Of a DNA stretch of 64,000 nt, positions 1 to 8,723 are shown piece after piece (position 1 is the first letter of the stretch; each line of letters starts with the position of its first letter). Source of the DNA: Rhizobiaceae bacterium. GTDB taxonomy: Bacteria; Pseudomonadota; Alphaproteobacteria; Rhizobiales; Rhizobiaceae. The stretch covers positions 124,001 to 188,000 of the forward strand of contig JARGOX010000002.1 of assembly GCA_029233925.1 (NCBI GenBank), in the 5' to 3' direction. A model generated the notes under the pieces. That model saw only the letters and a list, made by a program, of their open reading frames with translations. It was not told the origin of the DNA and ran no database searches. A program made the position numbers and the translations under genes.

Positions 1-1
1 A

Positions 2-868
2 TGGTTGCGCGTGTCGCAGCCAGCGGTCACCCGCACAATCCTTGAAATTGAAACCGACATGGGCGCCACCCTGTTTGACCGGTCGCCGCGCGGCATGACG
101 CCAACGGTTTTCGGTGAGAGCCTGGTGCGCCATGCCAGGGCCATGCTGTCCGAGTTGCGCCATGCGGTTGAGGAGATTGAAGCCCTGAAGGGCAACGACC
201 GGGGCACCGTGCGGGTCGGCACCACGCCGATCGGCGCATCTTTGCTGCTACCGACTGCGGCGGCGCAATTGACGAAGAAATATCCTGGTCTGCGCGTCGA
301 GATTGCCGAGGAGAACTTTATCGGCCTGCTCAGCGCCCTGCGCACCGGCTCACTCGATCTGGTGCTCGGACCGCCGACCGACGATGCGCTGGACCCGGCG
401 CTGACCTATACGCACCTGTTTACCGATGATCTCATCATAGCAGCAAGCCATACACACCCCTTGTGCCACATGGGGAAAATACCGCTCTCGAAGCTTTCAA
501 AGCAGCGCTGGGTGCTGCCGCCGCGAAACAATCGCCTGTGGCTGCGGCTTCAAAGCCGTTTTCTGGCCGAAGGCCTGTCCATGCCGGGTGATTCCATCCT
601 CAGTTCGTCCAGTGTCGCAGTCAAGGCGGTGATGAACCAGGGCGACTGGCTGACCGTTTATCCCCGAATGATTGTCGAAAGTGACATTGCCGACGGACGC
701 ATTGTCGAAATCCCGATCGCCGGCGAGGCCATGCAATGGGATGTCGTGACCTATTACCGCACGACAACCGCACAATCGCCAGCCACTCAGGCCATGCAGA
801 ACGAGCTTGCTGTGGTGGCTGAATCCCTCCACCAGAAACGTGGAAAGAATTCCGTATCCGCTAATTGA
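2..868 (+). CDS. LysR-family transcriptional regulator (5' end outside window)
   Basis: The frame is open from the first base. The first visible residues (RVSQPAVTRTILEIE) are the recognition helix of a LysR winged HTH, so the first 20-30 residues lie left of the window and no start is seen here. The rest is a normal LysR effector domain of about 220 residues, with the usual 'GTVRVGTTPIGASLLLP' type entry to the periplasmic-binding-like fold. It converges on the aromatic hydroxylase gene and overlaps its 3' end by 8 bp. It is the obvious candidate regulator of the catabolic genes that follow. The effector is unknown; an aromatic substrate or ring-cleavage product is an inference from context. 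Confidence 0.9.
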   Translation, partial: WLRVSQPAVTRTILEIETDMGATLFDRSPRGMTPTVFGESLVRHARAMLSELRHAVEEIEALKGNDRGTVRVGTTPIGASLLLPTAAAQLTKKYPGLRVEIAEENFIGLLSALRTGSLDLVLGPPTDDALDPALTYTHLFTDDLIIAASHTHPLCHMGKIPLSKLSKQRWVLPPRNNRLWLRLQSRFLAEGLSMPGDSILSSSSVAVKAVMNQGDWLTVYPRMIVESDIADGRIVEIPIAGEAMQWDVVTYYRTTTAQSPATQAMQNELAVVAESLHQKRGKNSVSAN

Positions 869-2486
869 CAGGCGTACCGGTCGCCCGCGACAGGATGGCG
901 TGCCAGTCACCGCCCTTACCCTTCCAGGCAACATGGCCATCGGGACGCACCAGGGTAATGGGTTGCGTGAACAGACCTTCGGCCTGCTGCGGGGTGAGTT
1001 CCAGCACCTGAAGGGGAATGGCAAGCGCCCGTGCTGCCAGTTGCGCCGCCGTGATGTCGGCCGCGCCAATGGTCACCAGCGTCATGGCCGACCAATAGAC
1101 ATCGATGGAGGATCTGCCGTCGGCCAGCCAGACATGCGGCGCGCGGCCGCCGATGTGATCGCCCTGCCGGAATGCGCCCTTGTGCTCCGCAATTGTTGTT
1201 TCGTCCTCGCGGGGCAGCAGCGGCGAGCCGCTATAGCGATAACCCAGGACCGTTGCTTCCTGTTCGTATTCTTCCCGGTAGCCACCGGTTTCGATGAACG
1301 TGCGCGCCTGCGCCCGAAAGACCGTGCCCTCCGGACTATCCTCCAGCATCTGCGGAGCACCGGGCAAGGCCCTGATCTTCTTGAAATTCTCTCCGGCTTC
1401 GGCGGTATTGGTCACCGCAATCGGCCGCCGTTCCAGATCATAGCTGGCAAGCAATTGCGGCCCGCCCCAGCCCTGCAGAGCAGCCGCCATTTTCCAGGAC
1501 AGGTCCACCGCGTCACCCAGACCGGTATTCATGCCGAGACCGCCGGTCGGTGACATGACATGGGCCGCATCGCCAGCAACAAAGACGCGGCCTCGGGAAT
1601 ATTGCTCGGCCACGAGTTGACGGCGGATCCACGGCAGGATGGCGCGAAGCTCATAGTCAAAGGTGCAGCCGACGGCCTTTTCGATCAGCGCACAGGCTTC
1701 CGTTTCCTCCATCGAATCGCGTCCGGGCGGCAAGGGTATCGACATACGCCACATGGTGCGTCCATCAACACTGACGATCATGCCCCATTGACCATTGGCC
1801 CCCATCAGCCAGTTGGCCCAGGCGTAACCCTTGTCATGCAATGCAACCAGATCCGGCGTGGTGAAAAACAGATTGATATTGCGGCTGAGCTGCCCCGGCC
1901 CCTGCATTTCAATGCCCAGCGCCTCACGAATGCCGCTCTCCGCACCGTCGCAGGCGACCAGATAGGAGGCTGTCACTTGCCGTTCCGTGCCATCGCTCAG
2001 ATCGCGCAGGCGCACACGCACATGATCGCCATCATCCTCGAACGACAGGCACTCCGTCTGGTGACAAAGGGTGACTTCGCTCAAGGTACGGGCGCGCTCG
2101 ATCAACAGGGGATCATAATACATTTGCGAAATGCGCCAGCTGCCTTCCGGCGTATAGGGCAATTCACCGCGCTCGCGGTAGGACGGATAGGGAAAACGGG
2201 CGATTTCGTAGCCGCACAGGGACGTGCAAAACAGGACATCCAGCGGCAGATCGTCCGGCGACCCCTGTGCACGCACATCCTCAGCAATCCCCCAGCGACG
2301 GGAAAATTCCATCGACCGGGCGTTGACCATATTCATCTTCGGCACAACAATCCGGGGCGTTCGACGCTCGACAATCATATTGTGGATGCCGCGCAGGGCC
2401 AGATCAATGGACAGAGCCAGTCCGACCGGTCCGGCTCCCACAATCAGAACAGGAACGTGCGTGTTTACATTGCTTTCAAACGCCAT
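861..2486 (-). CDS. FAD-dependent aromatic monooxygenase (PheA/TfdB/MhpA-type hydroxylase)
   Basis: A 541-residue class A flavoprotein hydroxylase. Visible motifs are the dinucleotide-binding GAGPVG at residues 17-22, the DG motif (CDGAESG, 180-181) and the GD motif VFVAGDAAH (305-306) followed by the conserved GGLGMNTGLGDA loop. The C-terminal 150 residues fit the thioredoxin-like domain of phenol and 3-(3-hydroxyphenyl)propionate hydroxylases. The start at 2486 was chosen because AAGGGAAG sits 5-6 bases upstream; a longer reading to 2546 has no ribosome site. Known members use NAD(P)H and O2 to ortho-hydroxylate phenolic rings, which would feed the extradiol dioxygenase encoded at 7755. It is divergent from the nitroreductase gene. 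The exact substrate cannot be read from sequence. Confidence 0.9.
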   Translation of the reverse strand: MAFESNVNTHVPVLIVGAGPVGLALSIDLALRGIHNMIVERRTPRIVVPKMNMVNARSMEFSRRWGIAEDVRAQGSPDDLPLDVLFCTSLCGYEIARFPYPSYRERGELPYTPEGSWRISQMYYDPLLIERARTLSEVTLCHQTECLSFEDDGDHVRVRLRDLSDGTERQVTASYLVACDGAESGIREALGIEMQGPGQLSRNINLFFTTPDLVALHDKGYAWANWLMGANGQWGMIVSVDGRTMWRMSIPLPPGRDSMEETEACALIEKAVGCTFDYELRAILPWIRRQLVAEQYSRGRVFVAGDAAHVMSPTGGLGMNTGLGDAVDLSWKMAAALQGWGGPQLLASYDLERRPIAVTNTAEAGENFKKIRALPGAPQMLEDSPEGTVFRAQARTFIETGGYREEYEQEATVLGYRYSGSPLLPREDETTIAEHKGAFRQGDHIGGRAPHVWLADGRSSIDVYWSAMTLVTIGAADITAAQLAARALAIPLQVLELTPQQAEGLFTQPITLVRPDGHVAWKGKGGDWHAILSRATGTPVN

Positions 2487-2592
2487 TTTTCTTCCCTTGT
2501 ATCCCCGCAGATTTGCAGTGCTCCGCCGTATCAAAGATGCAAGCATGCCATAGGGTCAAATAAGGATTGGGGAAGATTCGATACCATCTGCA

Positions 2593-2620
2593 TTATGGTG
2601 ACATGTGGCATTTCCCATAA
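2593..2620. promoter_or_regulatory. Inverted repeat in divergent promoter region
   Basis: TTATGG (2593-2598) and CCATAA (2615-2620) form an inverted repeat with a 16-base spacer, midway between the divergent hydroxylase (start 2486) and nitroreductase (start 2734) genes. The position suits a regulator such as the upstream LysR protein. The repeat is seen; the regulator assignment is inference. Confidence 0.35.
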
Positions 2621-2733
2621 CATGAGGATTATAGACAAAAGCGGATTATGCATCTGACATCATGATGGATGGGTGTTTTAATGCTCCCAACCCATGCGGC
2701 AATGGCACCGCTGGGCAGGCAGGGAGAGGCTTC

Positions 2734-3348
2734 ATGAAGGTTGCGCAGGAGAACGGCGGTTTCGATCCGCAGGAAGCGGATTTGCTGGACATCCTGTTCC
2801 GCACGGCACGCACATTCAATGAATGGCAGGCCAGGCCCGTCGACCGGGGGCTTCTATTGGAGGCACAGAAACTGGCGGTCATGGGTCCGACCAGTGCCAA
2901 CTGCCAGCCTCTGCGGATCGTCTTTATCGAAAGCCAGGAGGCCAGGACGCGACTGCTGGATGCCGTTGCGCCGGGAAATATCGAGAAGGTCCGAAGCGCA
3001 CCTGTCACCGCCATTTTTGCGCAGGACATGCAGTTCTATGACCATCTCCCCAAAGTGTTTCCCCATCGCGATGTGCGTTCCGGTTTCCTGGGACGCGATG
3101 ATCACATCCGCCAGACCGCCTTTCGCAATGCAACCCTCCAGGCTTCCTATTATATGCTGGCTCTGCGTGCCGTGGGGCTGGATTGCGGCCCCCTGTCGGG
3201 CTTTTCGAACGAAAAGGTCAATGAGGCGTTCTTTCCGGATGGCCGGCTTGAATCAAATTTCCTGTGCAACATCGGATATGGCAACCCAACATCACTGTTT
3301 GAGCGATTGCCGCGACTGACATTTGAGGACATGTGCAGCTTCACCTGA
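2734..3348 (+). CDS. Nitroreductase-family protein (RutE-like)
   Basis: A 204-residue FMN-dependent nitroreductase-fold protein. It resembles the RutE/malonic semialdehyde reductase subgroup through 'LDILFRTARTFNEW' near the N-terminus, the FMN-contacting segment MGPTSANCQPLRIVF, and the late segment with 'ALRAVGLDCGPLSGF'. RutE-type proteins reduce small 3-oxo acids with NAD(P)H. The start at 2734 follows GGGAGAGG with a 4-5 base gap; an upstream ATG at 2662 lacks a ribosome site and would add a non-conserved tail. It is divergent from the aromatic hydroxylase and precedes the TRAP genes. Acting on an aldehyde or semialdehyde from ring cleavage is plausible but not shown. Confidence 0.82.
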   Translation: MKVAQENGGFDPQEADLLDILFRTARTFNEWQARPVDRGLLLEAQKLAVMGPTSANCQPLRIVFIESQEARTRLLDAVAPGNIEKVRSAPVTAIFAQDMQFYDHLPKVFPHRDVRSGFLGRDDHIRQTAFRNATLQASYYMLALRAVGLDCGPLSGFSNEKVNEAFFPDGRLESNFLCNIGYGNPTSLFERLPRLTFEDMCSFT

Positions 3349-3416
3349 CGATTTAACTGAGGAAAACACGCCGGAACCGGCCATGCGGGCACACCGGAAC
3401 ATTGAGGGAGAGAGAA

Positions 3417-4439
3417 ATGAACCGATTTTTCAAACTGAATTGCGCGACCGCTCTGGCCATTCTGCTTGGAACGGCATCGGCGATGGCTGCTGACATGACC
3501 ATGCGTGTTGCGGCCCTCGGCACCGCCGAAAATCCGATAAACCGATGTGGGCCGGTGGCGATCGCCGAAGAAATCGCCGCGCGGTCCGGTGGGCGCATCA
3601 AACCTGAAATGTATCTCGGCGGTTCAGCCTTTGCCAATCCAACCAAATTGTATGAGCAGGTCGAGCGCGGCATAACGGACTATACCTGGGCCGTGCTGTC
3701 CTACAGTCCTGGCCGTTTCAAGTTGACGGAAGTCATCGGCCTGCCGTTGCTGGTTGAAGATCAGGTCGTGGCTGCGCGGGTGCTCAACGCGAACCTCGAT
3801 AAATATCTGTCGGATGAATTCAAGGGCGTACACGTTCTGGCGCTTGCGGTCATATCGCCGAATCAGTGGCATTTGCGTGAACCGATCAATTCCATTGAGG
3901 ACCTGAAGGGTCTGCGCCTTCGCACCTCTTCCAGCGCTGTCGGTGATGCCCTCTCGGCTCTGGGGGCAGCGCCTGTGTCCATGCCGGTGACCGAGCAGTA
4001 CGAAAATCTGCAACGCGGGGTCATCGACGGCTCCGTCGCTCCCTGGGCGACGGTCGCGGCCTTTCGTCTCAACGAGGTGACAAAGGCCCATGTCCCGGCC
4101 AGTTTCGGAGCCAGCGTCGGCGTTCTGGCCCTCAGCAAGAAGTTCTACAATGGTTTGCCGGAAGACCTGCGCACAATGATCGACGAGGAGTTTTCCGGCC
4201 CGGAACTCGGCGCACGCATCTCCAATTGCTGGAACAAGGTCGGTGAATATGCCATCGGCCTGACCAAAAAAGCCGGCAGTCAGATTACGGAACTGAGCGA
4301 CGCGGACAAGGCAATTCTTGTGGAGAAGGTGCAGCCGGTCATCAATGGCGTGCTGGACGATCTCGAGGCTGGCGGCATGCCGGCACGGGAATTTTACGCC
4401 GTGTTGCAGGAGGAGATCGCTGCGAAAACCGCACAATAA
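3417..4439 (+). CDS. TRAP transporter substrate-binding protein (DctP family)
   Basis: A 340-residue periplasmic solute receptor. The N-terminus is a clear Sec signal peptide (positive start, hydrophobic ATALAILLG, likely cleavage after SAMAA). The mature part has the DctP pattern, including 'LKGLRLRT', 'GAAPVSMPVTEQYENLQRGVIDG' and a helix-rich C-terminus. The start at 3417 sits behind a GAGGGAGAGAG ribosome site; a TTG at 3402 is less likely. DctP proteins bind organic acids through a conserved arginine, probably the one in 'GLRLRT'. The matching large and small permeases follow at 4907 and 6218, with a YCII gene between. The ligand is probably a carboxylated aromatic or related acid. Confidence 0.93.
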   Translation: MNRFFKLNCATALAILLGTASAMAADMTMRVAALGTAENPINRCGPVAIAEEIAARSGGRIKPEMYLGGSAFANPTKLYEQVERGITDYTWAVLSYSPGRFKLTEVIGLPLLVEDQVVAARVLNANLDKYLSDEFKGVHVLALAVISPNQWHLREPINSIEDLKGLRLRTSSSAVGDALSALGAAPVSMPVTEQYENLQRGVIDGSVAPWATVAAFRLNEVTKAHVPASFGASVGVLALSKKFYNGLPEDLRTMIDEEFSGPELGARISNCWNKVGEYAIGLTKKAGSQITELSDADKAILVEKVQPVINGVLDDLEAGGMPAREFYAVLQEEIAAKTAQ

Positions 4440-4497
4440 GGCAAAGCAGCAGATCGAGACACGGCAACAGGTTCATACCCACGCGGAGACAATTCAC

Positions 4498-4881
4498 ATG
4501 AGCGAAGACAAGGAAGCATTGCGCGCAAAATTGTTGCGCAAGCAATTTTACGCCATATTCATGGATCCACCCAAACCCATGGATGACCCGATCAGGGAAT
4601 TCGGTGACGCGCTGGGAGACCACCTGCGGTTTCTCGGCGATCTGGAAAAAAGCGGCATTCTTTTTTGCAGCGGCGCCTTTCGGGACGGCCAGCAACCGTG
4701 GGGCGGCAACGGCATGGCCATCATCCGGGCCGAAAGCTTTGCCGACGCCGAACGTATCGCCAATAGCGAACCCTTCCACAAAGCCGGGATTCGGCAAAAT
4801 CGGGTCTTGCCATGGCAGATGAATGAAGGGAATTTCTCCATTCGGGTGCGTATCATGGACGGGAGTTTCGAAATCGAATGA
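4498..4881 (+). CDS. YCII-related (YciI-like) protein
   Basis: A 127-residue protein with the dimeric alpha-beta barrel pattern of the YCII family. Features are a central 'DHLRFLGDLEKSGILFCSGAF' region carrying the His-Asp type pair, then 'GNGMAIIRAESFADAERIANSEPFHKAGI', which is the usual hydrophobic strand and the 'DPF' helix. Family members include chloromuconolactone dehalogenase-like enzymes and uncharacterised small proteins. It sits between the TRAP receptor and the TRAP large permease, 58 bp after the first and 25 bp before the second, so it is very likely in the same transcript. No clear Shine-Dalgarno stands directly before the ATG. A role in the catabolic pathway is inferred from position only. 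Confidence 0.8.
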   Translation: MSEDKEALRAKLLRKQFYAIFMDPPKPMDDPIREFGDALGDHLRFLGDLEKSGILFCSGAFRDGQQPWGGNGMAIIRAESFADAERIANSEPFHKAGIRQNRVLPWQMNEGNFSIRVRIMDGSFEIE

Positions 4882-4906
4882 TGATTGGTTGTTTCAGGGT
4901 GCGGCG

Positions 4907-6208
4907 ATGTCCTCAGCAAGTGTAGCCCTCATCGGCATCGCCGGCCTGCTGGGATTGATCGCCTTTCGCGTGCCGATTGCCGTTGCCCTGGGCCTTTCCG
5001 GTTTCATCGGCGTCTGGGCTCTTCTGGGTTTCGATACGGCGCTCTACGTGGTGCAGACCGGGCCGGTGGAAGCCCTGTCCAGCTCCACCCTGTCGGTTCT
5101 GCCGCTGTTCATCCTGATGGGGCTGGTCTCCGTGCGTATCGGCTTTTCCGCCGGTCTGTTTTCCGCCGCCAATGCCTTTGTTGGCCACCGGCGGGGCGGG
5201 CTTGCCATTGCCGGGGTTCTGTCCTGTGCCGGTTTTGGTGCGGTCTGTGGCTCTTCGCTGGCAACCGTTGCCACCATGGCCCGGGTTGCCGTGCCTGAAA
5301 TGTTGCGGTTCGGCTATTCACCCAAACTGGCCGCCGGTTCCATTGGCGCCGGTGGAACGCTGGGCATCCTGATCCCACCGTCATTGCCGATGATCGTCTA
5401 TGCGGTCCTGACCGAAAATTCGATCGGCCAATTGTTTGCCGCCGGGTTTCTGCCCGGCATCATTGCGACATTGCTTTACGCTGCCGCCGTTTCCATCTGG
5501 ATGCGGTTCTCCCCGCAGATGGGGCCTGCCGGTCCGCGCACCCCCTGGAAAGGGCGTTTTCGCGCCCTGGGTCAGATCTGGGGTGTGGTGACGATTTTCA
5601 CCATCGTCATGGGCGGCATCATGGCCGGTTTTTTCTCGCCCACAGAAGGCGCTGCAGTGGGCTCTTTCAGCGCCATCGTGCTTGGTGTGGTGCAAAGGCG
5701 ATTGTCGCTGAGGGGCCTGGGCGACTGCCTGCTTGAAACCATCCAGGTGTCGGCGATGATCCTGTTCGTGGTGGCCGGCGTGTCGATCTTCGATTATTTC
5801 GTACAGGCCGCGCAAATTGGTCCGCAGCTTGCACAATTTGTCCAGGCGCTGGACATTTCGCCCTTCTGGATCATGGCACTGATCATTGTCGTGCTGATCG
5901 GTTTCGGCATGGTGCTGGACACGATGGCGATCCTGTTCATCCTGACACCGGTGCTATACCCGATCGTCCTGGGGCTGGGATATGATCCGATCTGGTTTGG
6001 CATCATCATGATCATGCTGATTGAAATCGGACTGATCACACCGCCCATCGGCATGAATATCTTTGTGGTTGCCCGCATGGTGCCGCAGGTCACGACCTGG
6101 GGCGCCTTTCAGGGCGTCACACCCTTTATCCTCGCCGATATCGTCCGCATCACCATCTTTCTGGTCTTTCCCGGACTTGTCCTGTTCCTTCCCAGACTGC
6201 TCATGTAG
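4907..6208 (+). CDS. TRAP transporter large permease (DctM family)
   Basis: A 433-residue, very hydrophobic membrane protein with about 12 predicted helices. It has the DctM signature segments 'GFGAVCGSSLATVATMARVAVPEM', 'GAGGTLGILIPPSLPMIVYA' and the late 'LIEIGLITPPIGMNIFVV'. It is the ion-coupled transport subunit that receives substrate from the DctP protein at 3417. The start at 4907 (ATG, AGGG upstream) gives the usual short N-terminus; a longer reading from 4823 would overlap the YCII gene. The large permease precedes the small one here. Length and motifs look intact. Confidence 0.93.
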   Translation: MSSASVALIGIAGLLGLIAFRVPIAVALGLSGFIGVWALLGFDTALYVVQTGPVEALSSSTLSVLPLFILMGLVSVRIGFSAGLFSAANAFVGHRRGGLAIAGVLSCAGFGAVCGSSLATVATMARVAVPEMLRFGYSPKLAAGSIGAGGTLGILIPPSLPMIVYAVLTENSIGQLFAAGFLPGIIATLLYAAAVSIWMRFSPQMGPAGPRTPWKGRFRALGQIWGVVTIFTIVMGGIMAGFFSPTEGAAVGSFSAIVLGVVQRRLSLRGLGDCLLETIQVSAMILFVVAGVSIFDYFVQAAQIGPQLAQFVQALDISPFWIMALIIVVLIGFGMVLDTMAILFILTPVLYPIVLGLGYDPIWFGIIMIMLIEIGLITPPIGMNIFVVARMVPQVTTWGAFQGVTPFILADIVRITIFLVFPGLVLFLPRLLM

Positions 6209-6217
6209 GCGCCGCGC

Positions 6218-6712
6218 ATGAACACAGATAAACCCATTGACCTTCCGCCCTTCTGGTTGAACCTGACCCGGTTCATGGGGCTTGTCGCCGGCGTCCTGCT
6301 GATGATGTTGATGGTCCTGGTCGTGGTTGACATCATTGCCCGGTCCTTCGGCCTGTTTTCCGTCTACGGAATCATCGAACTCAGCCGTGCAACCTTGTTG
6401 CTGGTGGCCTGCCTCGGTCAGGCCTGGGTCTTTGCCATGCGTGGCCATATCGTCGTCGATCTCCTGACGGCCGCTTTTCCGCCCGGCATCACACGTTATC
6501 TGGATGCAATCGGGTACCTGCTGGCCGGGTTGGGCGCTGCAGCCGTCGGCTATTACATGATCCAGGGTGGCTGGGAGATGCATCAGGTGGGCGAGCGTAG
6601 CGAAACGCTGCAGCTTTCGCCATTGGTGTTTCGTCTGCCTGCGGCCTTCGGCCTGTTCGTCTCGTCGGTGACAGCTTTGATGGTTGTGCGCAGCTTCCTG
6701 CACAAAGAGTAG
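6218..6712 (+). CDS. TRAP transporter small permease (DctQ family)
   Basis: A 164-residue protein with four hydrophobic segments, the normal size and topology for DctQ. The 'RSFGLFSVYGIIELSRATLLLVACLGQAW' region corresponds to the conserved helix 2-3 area of the family, followed by 'RGHIVVDLLT'. It begins 9 bp after the large permease stop, so translation is probably coupled. DctQ is the obligatory partner of DctM. The gene ends the TRAP unit; a 167-bp gap before the FAH-family gene may hold a new promoter, but no clear one was identified. Confidence 0.92.
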   Translation: MNTDKPIDLPPFWLNLTRFMGLVAGVLLMMLMVLVVVDIIARSFGLFSVYGIIELSRATLLLVACLGQAWVFAMRGHIVVDLLTAAFPPGITRYLDAIGYLLAGLGAAAVGYYMIQGGWEMHQVGERSETLQLSPLVFRLPAAFGLFVSSVTALMVVRSFLHKE

Positions 6713-6879
6713 AAAGCCGGTCTTGCGTCAGCCTGTTCTGACCATCGCCGACCATACTCTCCAGGTTATGCTTTTAGCCAATAATTGTATGAGTGATTAT
6801 GTCCTCAGGCGTGTAGCCTTGATGACACGGATCGCGTGGCACACGCGCTCGAATGATGAGACCGGGGAGTTTGAACGGC

Positions 6880-7695
6880 ATGCCAATAGCAAGAATACTG
6901 AATACAAATGGCCCGACCTGGGTGCAATTTTCCAATCAGGACAATCCGCTGGGTTCCGTGACCAGATCAGCCTCATCCCTGACCGCCCTGATGCGCGGTG
7001 ATTCAGACGACGACGGGACCCTATCCGCATCGGGCGCAAGATTGATTGCGCCACTGGAAGAGGGCGCGCGCATCGTCTGTATCGGTCTCAATTATCGTGC
7101 CCATGCGGCCGAATCAGGCCATGCGGAGCCAGCTCGTCCCGTGGTCTTTTTCCGAACCCGGGAAAGCCTTGTGGGGCCGGAGGAGGCCATGATCCTGCCG
7201 CAGGAATCAGAGCGTTTTGACTGGGAGGGAGAGCTTGCGGTTGTTATTGGCAAGGGCGGACGCCGCATTGCAGAAGAAGACGCGATGGACCACGTGCTGG
7301 GTTATACCTGTCTCAATGACGGCAGCATTCGCGACTGGCAAAAACACACCAGCCAGTTCGGCCCCGGCAAGAATTTCGACGATTCGGGCGCCATCGGTCC
7401 GTGGATCGCCCTGGCCGAAGATGTGGGCGAACCGGGCGCAATGCAACTGACAACAAGGCGCAATGAAACCATTGTCCAGCAATCCGGCGTGCATGACCTG
7501 ATCTTCGCCATCCCTGCGCTGATAGCCTATGTTTCAACCTTCATGGCGCTGCGTACCGGTGACATCATCGCAACCGGCACGCCCTCCGGCGTTGGCGGCG
7601 CAAGAAAACCACCGGTCTTTTTATCCGCAGGAGATGACATCACTGTGGAGATTTCAGGCATTGGCACGCTGCGCAATCCCATCATCGCGGACTGA
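6880..7695 (+). CDS. Fumarylacetoacetate hydrolase (FAH) family protein
   Basis: A 271-residue FAH-fold enzyme. The metal-binding acidic set is visible in 'FDWEGELAVVIG' and 'NDGSIRDWQ'. The lid/active-site segments 'FGPGKNFDDSGAIGPW' and 'GDIIATGTPSGVG' are family hallmarks. Members act as fumarylpyruvate or acylpyruvate hydrolases, 2-hydroxyhepta-2,4-diene-1,7-dioate isomerases or decarboxylases, all steps after extradiol or gentisate cleavage. The ATG at 6880, about 9 bases after GGGGAG, was preferred; an ATG at 6853 is possible. It is followed 59 bp later by the extradiol dioxygenase, so the two probably catalyse consecutive reactions. The specific reaction is uncertain. Confidence 0.88.
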   Translation: MPIARILNTNGPTWVQFSNQDNPLGSVTRSASSLTALMRGDSDDDGTLSASGARLIAPLEEGARIVCIGLNYRAHAAESGHAEPARPVVFFRTRESLVGPEEAMILPQESERFDWEGELAVVIGKGGRRIAEEDAMDHVLGYTCLNDGSIRDWQKHTSQFGPGKNFDDSGAIGPWIALAEDVGEPGAMQLTTRRNETIVQQSGVHDLIFAIPALIAYVSTFMALRTGDIIATGTPSGVGGARKPPVFLSAGDDITVEISGIGTLRNPIIAD

Positions 7696-7754
7696 GCGCC
7701 GCCCCGGTCCGCCCCACCCCGGTCTGCCAAAGCAATTTACAGGAAGGACAGGCC

Positions 7755-8723
7755 ATGAGCAGCATCGCATCCCTTGGCTATATCGGTATCCAGTCAAAAC
7801 AGCTTGAAGACTGGGACCGTTTTTCCACGGACCTTTTGGGCATGCAACGCGTCGACCGGGCCAAGGGTCTGAGCGCCTTCCGCATGGATGATCGCAAGCA
7901 GCGGCTGATTGTCGATGCGCGTGACAATAGCGGGCCCGGTTTTATCGGTTGGGAAGTTGCGCACAGACACGAACTGGATGCGCTGGCTGCCAGGCTGCAG
8001 GACCATCACATTGCCTTCCGGCAGGGTTCACGTTCGCTCGCAGAGGAACGGTTCGTCGCCGATCTGATCGTGCTGGAGGACCCGGCCGGACACCGGCTGG
8101 AATTTTTCTGGAAACCGGAGATTGCAAGCGATCCCTTCGTTGCGTCCCGACCGATCAACGGGTTCAAGACGGGCCCGCTTGGTATGGGCCATGTGGTGCT
8201 GCATGTGTCCCATATGGAGCCGATGCTGGTATTCTATCGCGATATTCTCGGCTTCTCGGTCACCGATTACGCCCAGACGCCCTACCGGCTGTATTTCCTG
8301 CACGTCAACAACCGGCATCACAGTTTTGCCATGGTGGAAACGGGACGCAACGGGCTGCATCATTTCATGCTGGAACTCTATGGCCTTGACGATGTCGGGC
8401 AGGGTTATGACCTGGCCATGGAGAATGATCAGGTGGCCTTTACCCTCGGCCGTCATTCCAATGACTGGATGACATCCTTTTATGCGCAGACTCCCTCGGG
8501 CTTCTTTGTGGAATATGGATGGGGTGCGCGTGAGATCGATCCGGGCAACTGGGAGGCTGAGGAAACCTTTGACGGCCCCAGTTACTGGGGACACGACCGC
8601 CTGCATCTGCCGCCGGAGGCGCGCAGAAGACAGCGCGAAATGACGCTGGATGCAGCCCGGCGCGGCCTGCAGGCAGGCAACCCGGTCAATTGCCCCTGGC
8701 TGGACAGTGTGACGACGCGTTAA
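7755..8723 (+). CDS. Extradiol ring-cleavage dioxygenase, two-domain VOC fold (BphC/catechol 2,3-dioxygenase type)
   Basis: A 322-residue type I extradiol dioxygenase made of two VOC domains; the C-terminal one is catalytic. By comparison with BphC, the Fe(II) ligands are His146 (GHVVLH), His203 (HHFMLE) and Glu253 (FFVEYGWG), with second-sphere His234 (GRHSND) and Tyr243 also present. All key residues are therefore intact. It cleaves a catechol-type ring next to the hydroxyls using O2. An AGGAAGGACAGG ribosome site precedes the ATG. Its stop codon overlaps the next gene's start in a TAATG junction. It links the hydroxylase at 861-2486 to the FAH-family hydrolase at 6880 in a meta-cleavage route. 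Confidence 0.92.
   Translation: MSSIASLGYIGIQSKQLEDWDRFSTDLLGMQRVDRAKGLSAFRMDDRKQRLIVDARDNSGPGFIGWEVAHRHELDALAARLQDHHIAFRQGSRSLAEERFVADLIVLEDPAGHRLEFFWKPEIASDPFVASRPINGFKTGPLGMGHVVLHVSHMEPMLVFYRDILGFSVTDYAQTPYRLYFLHVNNRHHSFAMVETGRNGLHHFMLELYGLDDVGQGYDLAMENDQVAFTLGRHSNDWMTSFYAQTPSGFFVEYGWGAREIDPGNWEAEETFDGPSYWGHDRLHLPPEARRRQREMTLDAARRGLQAGNPVNCPWLDSVTTR

Noticed and set aside
1560-2657. 365-codon plus-strand frame opposite the aromatic hydroxylase
   Set aside because: It has no conserved pattern; the minus strand carries all flavoprotein motifs.
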